Assembly (NCBI GenBank): GCA_964610765.1
Contig: CAZSWS010000083.1
Coordinates: 1 to 10,915, forward strand
Reading direction: 5' to 3'
DNA length: 10,915 nt
From: CAZSWS01 sp964610765
Lineage (GTDB): Bacteria > Bacteroidota > Bacteroidia > Bacteroidales > Tannerellaceae
Below, one piece after another: positions 6,571 through 10,915 of the stretch. How positions within the stretch are numbered: the first letter of the stretch is position 1; the number at the start of each line of letters is the position of its first letter. Below the pieces are notes generated by a model. The model was not told the origin of the DNA. It ran no database searches and was given only the letters and a program-made list of their open reading frames with translations. A program made the translations under genes and the position numbers.

Positions 6571-6578
6571 TATCTTTG
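6571..6578 (+). promoter_or_regulatory. Candidate -7 element in front of the DUF4271-hemD-rnpA operon
   Basis: TATCTTTG matches TAnnTTTG exactly but no TTTG/TTG lies 19-21 bp upstream. The ATG begins only 9 nt after the element, so any transcript starting here would be almost leaderless. Confidence 0.4.
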
Positions 6579-6586
6579 CATCCGGA

Positions 6587-7318
6587 ATGAAAGAGGATTT
6601 GTTTGAAGGCTATGTAGGTATTCGCTTGGCAGAAGGTCAATTAGGGAACGACATCGTTCTTTCCTTATTTCTTTGCATGCTAGTGCTTTTTGCCATTCAT
6701 TTTCGTCGGAATGCACCTTATTATATGAAGATATTTCCAAGCCTGATTCATACAAAAGAACGCCAAAGCTTGTTTGATGAATCAATAGGAAACACTTACC
6801 AAAACCATCTATTCGGTTCTTTCCAATTTGTCTTCTTATATACACTGATTGTATTTATGCTGTTTGTGGCAGTTGGACGTATTGGTCTAGTCGACTCTAA
6901 AACTACGTTTATCTATTTACTGGCTATTTTTGGAGTGCTGCTGCTTTTCTTCCTTTTTAAGCAATTGATATATTTTGTGTTGGGTATTGTGTTTGCTGAG
7001 CAAAACAAGTACCATCTATGGAAAGACAGCTATTTTTATGCAATCGACTTATGGGGCATATTACTTTATCTGCCAACCGTTCTTCTCCTTTTTGCAGGGA
7101 AAATACATGTTGTCCCCCTTGTTTTATTGATTATTCTGTATCTATCAAATCGTATAATCATAATTTTAAAGGCAATTAGGATATTTTTTAACAAAAAAAC
7201 GAGCGTTTTGCTAATAATTTTATACCTTTGTGCTCTTGAAATACTTCCTCTATTATTTTTATATGAGGGGTTGATATTCATCAATTATATTATCGAAATT
7301 AACAGCCTATGGCTATAA
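6587..7318 (+). CDS. DUF4271 integral membrane protein
   Basis: This 243-residue protein is mostly membrane: hydrophobic segments lie at about 23-39, 79-97, 106-133, 153-171, 174-198 and 206-226. The opening FEGYVGIRLAEGQLGNDIVL, the basic RRNAPYYMKIFPS loop and the SLFDES motif (61-66) fit the DUF4271 family, found in Bacteroidales directly in front of hemD. The family has no assigned function. In-frame codons upstream run back to the GH5 stop at 6530-6532 without another start, so ATG 6587 is the only choice. The stop overlaps the hemD start by 10 nt, which implies coupled translation. The conserved place beside hemD, rnpA and yidD hints at a membrane or haem-linked role, but that is only guilt by association. 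Confidence 0.8.
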   Translation: MKEDLFEGYVGIRLAEGQLGNDIVLSLFLCMLVLFAIHFRRNAPYYMKIFPSLIHTKERQSLFDESIGNTYQNHLFGSFQFVFLYTLIVFMLFVAVGRIGLVDSKTTFIYLLAIFGVLLLFFLFKQLIYFVLGIVFAEQNKYHLWKDSYFYAIDLWGILLYLPTVLLLFAGKIHVVPLVLLIILYLSNRIIIILKAIRIFFNKKTSVLLIILYLCALEILPLLFLYEGLIFINYIIEINSLWL

Positions 7319-8088
7319 GTATTAAGAAATTATTAGTTTCACAGCCGAAGCCGTCCTCTGAAAAATCTCCTTACTACGATATTGCCCAAAAATATGGTGT
7401 GGAGATAGATTTTCATCCATTTATCAAAGTAGAGTCAGTAACAGCAAAAGAATTTCGCCAGCAAAGAATCAACATCCTTGATTACACTGCGGTGATTTTC
7501 ACTGCTCGTACAGCCATTGATCACTTCTTCAATCTATGTGAGGAACTGCGCATCACTGTACCGGAAAGCATGAAGTATTTTTGCAAAACAGAAGCTATTG
7601 CAGTATATCTGCAAAAGTACATTGTATACCGCAAAAGGAAAATCTTTTTCAGCCCAACCGGACAAACGGAAGACCTGATGCCTCTAATCTCCAAACATGC
7701 AAAAGAAACGTTCTTGGTCGTTGTTTCAGACGTTCATAATGATGAACTGCCTGATTTGCTGGACGAGAAAAAGGTGAAATACCAAAAAGCCGTTATGTAT
7801 CGTACGGTAAGTAACGAATTTTCTAAAGACGAAGCATTCGATTACGATATGCTACTCTTTTTTAGTCCTTCCGGTATTACTTCACTATTGAAAAACTTCC
7901 CTGACTTCAAACAAGATGATATCCGTATCGGATGCTTTGGTCCAACTACAGCTAAAGCCGTCTTAGATGCCGGTCTTCGTCTGGATGTTCAAGCACCAAC
8001 GCCTGAAGCTCCTTCTATGACGGCAGCTCTTGAAGACTACTTGAAGAAAGAGCAAAAACAAAAGGGAAAAAATGGAAGCCGATCATAA
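7309..8088 (+). CDS. hemD: Uroporphyrinogen-III synthase
   Basis: HemD closes linear hydroxymethylbilane into uroporphyrinogen III, inverting ring D, a cytosolic step on the way to haem, sirohaem and cobalamin. The 259-residue length is normal. The Bacteroidales form of the family can be recognised along the chain: KKLLVSQPKPSSEKSPYYDI near the start, TAVIFTARTAIDHFF (residues 59-73), VVSDVHNDELPDLL, the YRTVSNEF hinge region, FFSPSGITSLLKNF and GCFGPTTAKAVLDAG, which correspond to the two-lobed fold with its flexible linkers. The gene starts inside the end of the DUF4271 gene (10-nt overlap) and runs 17 nt into rnpA, so all three are likely translated from one message. No other haem-synthesis gene is next to it in the window. 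Confidence 0.9.
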   Translation: MAISIKKLLVSQPKPSSEKSPYYDIAQKYGVEIDFHPFIKVESVTAKEFRQQRINILDYTAVIFTARTAIDHFFNLCEELRITVPESMKYFCKTEAIAVYLQKYIVYRKRKIFFSPTGQTEDLMPLISKHAKETFLVVVSDVHNDELPDLLDEKKVKYQKAVMYRTVSNEFSKDEAFDYDMLLFFSPSGITSLLKNFPDFKQDDIRIGCFGPTTAKAVLDAGLRLDVQAPTPEAPSMTAALEDYLKKEQKQKGKNGSRS

Positions 8089-8464
8089 AAATAGCCTTTC
8101 GAAAAACGAACGACTATTTTTAAATCGTGATATAGAAAACTTATTTGCCAAAGGAAAAGCTTTTATGGCTTTTCCTTTGCGTGTTTTATACCTCTGGCTA
8201 GACGATGAGCATACTGCTCCGGTCTCGGTCTTTGTCTCCATCCCTAAAAAGCGTATAAAAATGGCACATGACAGAAATCGCCTCAAACGCTTAGTCCGCG
8301 AGTGCTATCGGGTTCGTAAACATGAACTGATAGAAAAAGCTCAGCGAGAAGGAAAAACTCTTTTTGTGGGGTTTGTATATGTAGGCAACGAAATGTCTTC
8401 ACATACAACCATCAACCAAGCTATAAGCAAATCGTTTGATAAACTCAGCCAGTTGACATCATGA
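8072..8464 (+). CDS. rnpA: Ribonuclease P protein component
   Basis: RnpA is the small basic protein that binds the catalytic RNA of RNase P and helps it cut 5' leaders off pre-tRNAs. At 130 residues it is of normal size. It shows the family pattern: LSKNERLFLNRDIENLFAKG at the N-terminus, FPLRVLYLW, VFVSIPKKRIKMAHDRNR, and the signature RNRLKRLVRECYR (about residues 69-81) of the RNA-binding RNR helix. Its start overlaps hemD by 17 nt in another frame. A later start is possible, because conserved residues begin only near LSKNERLF, but no other ATG or GTG fits before that point. Its stop overlaps the yidD start as ATGA. In most bacteria rnpA follows rpmH; here it follows hemD, the arrangement I know from Bacteroidetes. 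Confidence 0.92.
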   Translation: MEADHKNSLSKNERLFLNRDIENLFAKGKAFMAFPLRVLYLWLDDEHTAPVSVFVSIPKKRIKMAHDRNRLKRLVRECYRVRKHELIEKAQREGKTLFVGFVYVGNEMSSHTTINQAISKSFDKLSQLTS

Positions 8465-8682
8465 AACGTCTTCTTACTCAAATTCTACTTCTCCCTGTCT
8501 ACTTTTACAGGTATTGCATCTCTCCCTGGACGCCTGCTTCATGCAGATATGTCCCCAGTTGCTCTACATATGCGGTTGAGGCACTGAAAAAGCATGGACC
8601 CTTCAAGGGGCTTTGGTTGACGATAAAACGCATCCTACGCTGCCACCCTTGGGGAGGCAGTGGATATGACCCCGTTCCCTAA
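8461..8682 (+). CDS. yidD: YidD membrane protein insertion efficiency factor
   Basis: A 73-residue protein with the full YidD signature: an amphipathic, basic N-terminus (MKRLLTQILLLPVYFYRYCI), then SPWTPASCRYVPSCSTYAVE (residues 21-40) with the conserved Cys residues, and the C-terminal motif ILRCHPWGGSGYDPVP (58-73). YidD sits at the inner face of the membrane and supports YidC/Sec-dependent insertion of membrane proteins. It is packed between rnpA (ATGA overlap) and the tatD-like gene (TAATG overlap), so it is part of a single message. The rnpA-yidD pairing is widespread in bacteria; yidC, often next in other phyla, is not here. Confidence 0.95.
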   Translation: MKRLLTQILLLPVYFYRYCISPWTPASCRYVPSCSTYAVEALKKHGPFKGLWLTIKRILRCHPWGGSGYDPVP

Positions 8683-9314
8683 TGAAATATTACAACCTAC
8701 ATACCCATATACCCTCAGCAGAAGCAGAGGTAATTGAAGTACTGAATGTCGGGATTCATGATGCACTACTCACTGATGCATACTATTCTGCCGGACTGCA
8801 CCCGTGGCACATCGAAGAAGCTCCTACCGACTGGCTAACACAACTAGAGGGCAGACTAGCCCTACAACAAGTGATTGCCATAGGTGAATGCGGACTGGAC
8901 AAAATGATTCAGACAGGTATAAGCAAGCAAGAAGAAATATTCGTTGCGCAAGCTGAACTGGCCGAGAAACATAATCGCCCTTTAATCATTCATTGCGTAA
9001 AAGCTTGGCAAGAACTAATTGCCATAAAAAAACAGCTTCAGCCAACAACTCCATGGATTATTCATGGATTTCGCGGCAAACAAACATTAGCTAAGCAACT
9101 GTTAGAACAAAAATTTTTCCTTTCATTTGGATTTTACGCAAACACCGAAAGTGTGCGAGCGGCCTTACCGGACAGACTTTTTATCGAAACGGACGACCGC
9201 GCAATCTCTATAAAAGACATCTACCGACAACTTGCCGGAGAACTGGGTATTACAGAAAGCCAACTAAAAGAATATATCAAGCATAACTTTGATGCTGTTT
9301 TTCGATATCAGTAA
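8682..9314 (+). CDS. TatD-family metal-dependent hydrolase
   Basis: TatD proteins are TIM-barrel metallo-enzymes with DNase (3'-5' exonuclease) activity and roles in DNA repair or turnover. Metal ligands are visible in order: H7 and H9 in NLHTHIP, E69 in AIGECGLD, H104 in LIIHCVKA, H128 in IIHGFRG and D171 in IETDDR. At 210 residues it is shorter than E. coli TatD (about 260); the shortening lies in loops, as in many Bacteroidetes members. The start codon shares a base with the yidD stop (TAATG), and no other start is as well placed. It ends the housekeeping operon: a weak hairpin follows, then the separate tyrS promoter. No Tat export genes are nearby, in line with TatD not being needed for that pathway. 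Confidence 0.85.
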   Translation: MKYYNLHTHIPSAEAEVIEVLNVGIHDALLTDAYYSAGLHPWHIEEAPTDWLTQLEGRLALQQVIAIGECGLDKMIQTGISKQEEIFVAQAELAEKHNRPLIIHCVKAWQELIAIKKQLQPTTPWIIHGFRGKQTLAKQLLEQKFFLSFGFYANTESVRAALPDRLFIETDDRAISIKDIYRQLAGELGITESQLKEYIKHNFDAVFRYQ

Positions 9315-9344
9315 GCAGCTATCCTCTCTAAAACATGCTTATAC

Positions 9345-9363
9345 AAAGAGTTTATACTCTTTT
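9345..9363 (+). terminator. Weak hairpin, possible terminator of the hemD-rnpA-yidD-tatD operon
   Basis: AAAGAGT (9345-9351) pairs with ACTCTTT (9356-9362) over a TTAT loop. The stem is AT-rich and the T-run is part of it, with only one further T, so it would be inefficient. It lies 30 nt after the tatD-like stop and just before the tyrS promoter. Confidence 0.35.
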
Positions 9364-9371
9364 GCAGATGG

Positions 9372-9402
9372 TTTGAAATATAAAATAAAGGTCGTACATT
9401 TG
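9372..9402 (+). promoter_or_regulatory. Consensus Bacteroides promoter of tyrS
   Basis: TTTG (9372-9375), 19 bp, then TACATTTG (9395-9402): both elements and spacing match the Bacteroides housekeeping consensus exactly. Transcription should start near 9409 and give a leader of about 68 nt. Confidence 0.8.
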
Positions 9403-9407
9403 CTGAT

Positions 9408-9425
9408 TCATGCGGAAATGCATGA
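9408..9425 (+). promoter_or_regulatory. Small hairpin at the predicted 5' end of tyrS mRNA
   Basis: TCATGC (9408-9413) and GCATGA (9420-9425) form a six-bp stem with a GGAAAT loop, right at the predicted transcript start. It might stabilise the mRNA 5' end or mark a regulator site. It has none of the T-box features of tRNA-sensing leaders. Confidence 0.3.
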
Positions 9426-9476
9426 TTCGCAGGGATTTATTAACACAATATAGGAACAAAAGAAACAATTAAAACG

Positions 9477-10769
9477 ATGAATTTTGTTGAAGAATTGAAA
9501 TGGCGTGGAATGATCCACGATATTATGCCGGGAACTGAAGAGCTTCTTCAAAAAGAGGTAATAACAGGATATGTAGGTATTGACCCTACGGCAGATTCAT
9601 TACATATCGGTCACCTAGTGAGCGTAATGATGCTTAAACATTTTCAGCGTGCAGGACACCGCCCCATCGCTCTGATAGGGGGTGCAACAGGAATGATTGG
9701 CGACCCATCATTAAAGTCTGCCGAGCGTAATTTGTTGGATGAAAAAACTTTGCGCCACAACCAAGAAAGCATAAAAAAGCAATTGTCTAAATTTTTAGAT
9801 TTTGATAGCGATGCACCAAACGCAGCCAAACTCGTAAACAATTACGACTGGATGAAAAACTATACATTCTTAGATTTCATTCGCGATGTGGGTAAACACA
9901 TCACCGTAAACTATATGATGTCTAAAGACTCTGTAAAAAAGCGTTTGAGCGCAGAATCTAACGTGGGTCTTTCGTTCACAGAATTTTCTTATCAGCTACT
10001 GCAAGGGTACGACTATATCCACCTGTACAAAAACGAAGGCGTGAAGCTTCAGATGGGTGGTTCTGACCAATGGGGCAACATCACCACAGGAGCCGACCTA
10101 ATTCGTCGCACACTTGGAAAAGAAGCTTTTGGATTGACTTGCCCGCTGATAACGAAAGCTGACGGCGGGAAGTTTGGAAAGACAGAATCAGGCAATGTAT
10201 GGCTAGATCGCAACTATACTTCTCCCTACAAGTTTTATCAATTCTGGATGAATGTGAGCGACGATGATGCAGCCCGCTACATCAAAATATTTACCGCACT
10301 AAGCAAAGAGGAGATTGGAGCTTTGGAAGAAGAGCAAAAACAAGCCCCTCACCTGCGCCCACTTCAAAAACGTTTGGCTAAAGAAATTACCGTTATGGTA
10401 CACTCTTTAGAAGACTATGAAGCAGCTGTTGAAGCATCGAATATCCTGTTCAGCGATTCAACCTCTGAAGCTTTAAGAAAACTGGATGAAGACACCCTGC
10501 TTTCCGTTTTTGAAGGCGTTCCTCAGTTCGAAATCTCTCGTGACGAATTAGCAGCCGGCATAAAGGCTATCGACCTCTGTACAGAGAAAGCGGCTATTTT
10601 CTCTTCGAAAGGAGAAATGCGTAAATTAATTCAAAGCGGCGGTGTGAGCATCAATAAAGAAAAGGTATCCGACGTAGACTTAATATTGAATACTGAGGCA
10701 CTTTTGAACGATAAATATCTGCTAATACAAAGAGGTAAAAAGAACTATTACCTCATCATCGCTAAATAA
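9477..10769 (+). CDS. tyrS: Tyrosyl-tRNA synthetase
   Basis: TyrRS joins tyrosine to tRNA-Tyr in the cytosol and works as a dimer. The 430-residue chain is a complete class I synthetase. The HIGH motif is exact (residues 43-46, in SLHIGHL), followed by LIGGATGMIGDP. The tyrosine pocket contains SYQLLQGYDY (171-180), then GGSDQWGN (194-201). The second ATP motif is KFGKT (232-236), the form normal for this bacterial TyrRS type in place of KMSKS. A C-terminal S4-like RNA-binding domain ends the chain (MRKLIQSGGVSINKEKV onward). The ATG at 9477 follows an A-rich leader with no Shine-Dalgarno, usual for Bacteroidetes. It has its own consensus promoter and is followed by tRNA-Gln. Confidence 0.96.
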   Translation: MNFVEELKWRGMIHDIMPGTEELLQKEVITGYVGIDPTADSLHIGHLVSVMMLKHFQRAGHRPIALIGGATGMIGDPSLKSAERNLLDEKTLRHNQESIKKQLSKFLDFDSDAPNAAKLVNNYDWMKNYTFLDFIRDVGKHITVNYMMSKDSVKKRLSAESNVGLSFTEFSYQLLQGYDYIHLYKNEGVKLQMGGSDQWGNITTGADLIRRTLGKEAFGLTCPLITKADGGKFGKTESGNVWLDRNYTSPYKFYQFWMNVSDDDAARYIKIFTALSKEEIGALEEEQKQAPHLRPLQKRLAKEITVMVHSLEDYEAAVEASNILFSDSTSEALRKLDEDTLLSVFEGVPQFEISRDELAAGIKAIDLCTEKAAIFSSKGEMRKLIQSGGVSINKEKVSDVDLILNTEALLNDKYLLIQRGKKNYYLIIAK

Positions 10770-10780
10770 AAGGATTGAAA

Positions 10781-10812
10781 TTTGTAAAGATTAAAATCTT
10801 TACTTACTTTTG
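10781..10812 (+). promoter_or_regulatory. Consensus Bacteroides promoter of tRNA-Gln
   Basis: TTTG (10781-10784), 20 bp, then TACTTTTG (10805-10812), an exact match to the housekeeping consensus. Transcription should start near 10819, giving a 5' leader of about 23 nt for RNase P to remove. Confidence 0.75.
10784..10811 (+). terminator. Perfect 8-bp hairpin after tyrS, possible terminator
   Basis: GTAAAGAT (10784-10791), loop TAAA, ATCTTTAC (10796-10803), then TTACTTTT. The stem is perfect but AT-rich and the T-run is interrupted, so strength is doubtful. It starts 14 nt after the tyrS stop and overlaps the tRNA promoter spacer. Confidence 0.45.
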
Positions 10813-10841
10813 CCCCCGCTTTGTTATACAAAGAATATGTT

Positions 10842-10912
10842 TGTCTCATGGTGTAATGGTAGCACTGCAGATTTTGGTTCTGCCTGTTTAGGTTCGAGTC
10901 CTAATGAGACAA
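10842..10912 (+). tRNA. tRNA-Gln (anticodon UUG)
   Basis: A full cloverleaf can be drawn. The acceptor stem is TGTCTCA (10842-10848) with TGAGACA (10905-10911). The D-arm is GTGT/GCAC with an AATGGTA loop. The anticodon arm is GCAGA/TCTGC around TTTTGGT, placing TTG at positions 34-36. A four-base variable loop CTGT follows, then the T-arm TTAGG/CCTAA with loop TTCGAGT. The discriminator base is A (10912). The next bases are CAA, so CCA is not encoded and must be added after transcription. The U1-A72 acceptor end is typical of tRNA-Gln. Confidence 0.95.
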
Positions 10913-10915
10913 CAA

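Noticed and set aside
6564..6599. Inverted repeat AATCCTCT ... AGAGGATT around the start of the DUF4271 gene
   Set aside because: The left arm would lie upstream of the predicted transcript start, so it is not an RNA hairpin there, and eight bp is too little to claim an operator.
6570..6845. Minus-strand 91-residue frame over the DUF4271 start
   Set aside because: Antisense to a recognised membrane protein, no recognisable family and no promoter seen.
9403..9476. T-box riboswitch in front of tyrS
   Set aside because: The leader is under 80 nt, has no T-box sequence or antiterminator, and such elements are a Gram-positive feature.

Overview
The window looks like chromosomal DNA from a gut-type Bacteroidales (Bacteroides/Phocaeicola). 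It is AT-rich and lacks Shine-Dalgarno sites. Several promoters fit the Bacteroides consensus (TTTG or TTG, then about 20 bp, then TAnnTTTG). The gene order DUF4271-hemD-rnpA-yidD-tatD-tyrS is one I recognise from that group. I cannot name the species. Two runs of exactly 100 N (2104-2203 and 5344-5443) are scaffold gaps of conventional size, so the true distances there are unknown.

Left part, minus strand (1-3809). From the edge inward: the 5' end of a TamB-like envelope gene (1-335, with a good promoter); a CatA-family acetyltransferase (422-1081); a surface lipoprotein built from bacterial Ig-like (BIG_2) repeats (1241-2497), broken by the first gap and followed by a clear UUCG-loop terminator; then a two-gene regulatory unit, an ECF sigma factor (3321-3809) and a four-helix membrane protein (2701-3306) that is probably its anti-sigma partner.

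Centre (3810-4384). A 575-bp divergent intergenic region holds the most unusual structure here: four tandem 22-bp palindromic units (4026-4113) inside a 100-nt inverted repeat (4021-4120). As plus-strand RNA it could fold into one 48-bp hairpin with only three mismatches.

Carbohydrate genes (4385-6532). One open frame runs through the second gap, but it is really two truncated genes: the N-terminal part of a secreted right-handed beta-helix (pectate-lyase/GH28-like) protein, and a GH5 glycoside hydrolase that brings its own signal peptide. They may act together on a plant or other polysaccharide; the substrate cannot be read from the sequence.

Right part, plus strand (6587-10912). A tightly packed housekeeping operon with overlapping starts and stops encodes a DUF4271 membrane protein, uroporphyrinogen-III synthase (HemD), RNase P protein (RnpA), YidD and a TatD-family hydrolase. 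tyrS follows from its own near-consensus promoter, then tRNA-Gln(UUG). The tRNA promoter has a perfect 8-bp hairpin between its two elements, which may also end tyrS transcription.
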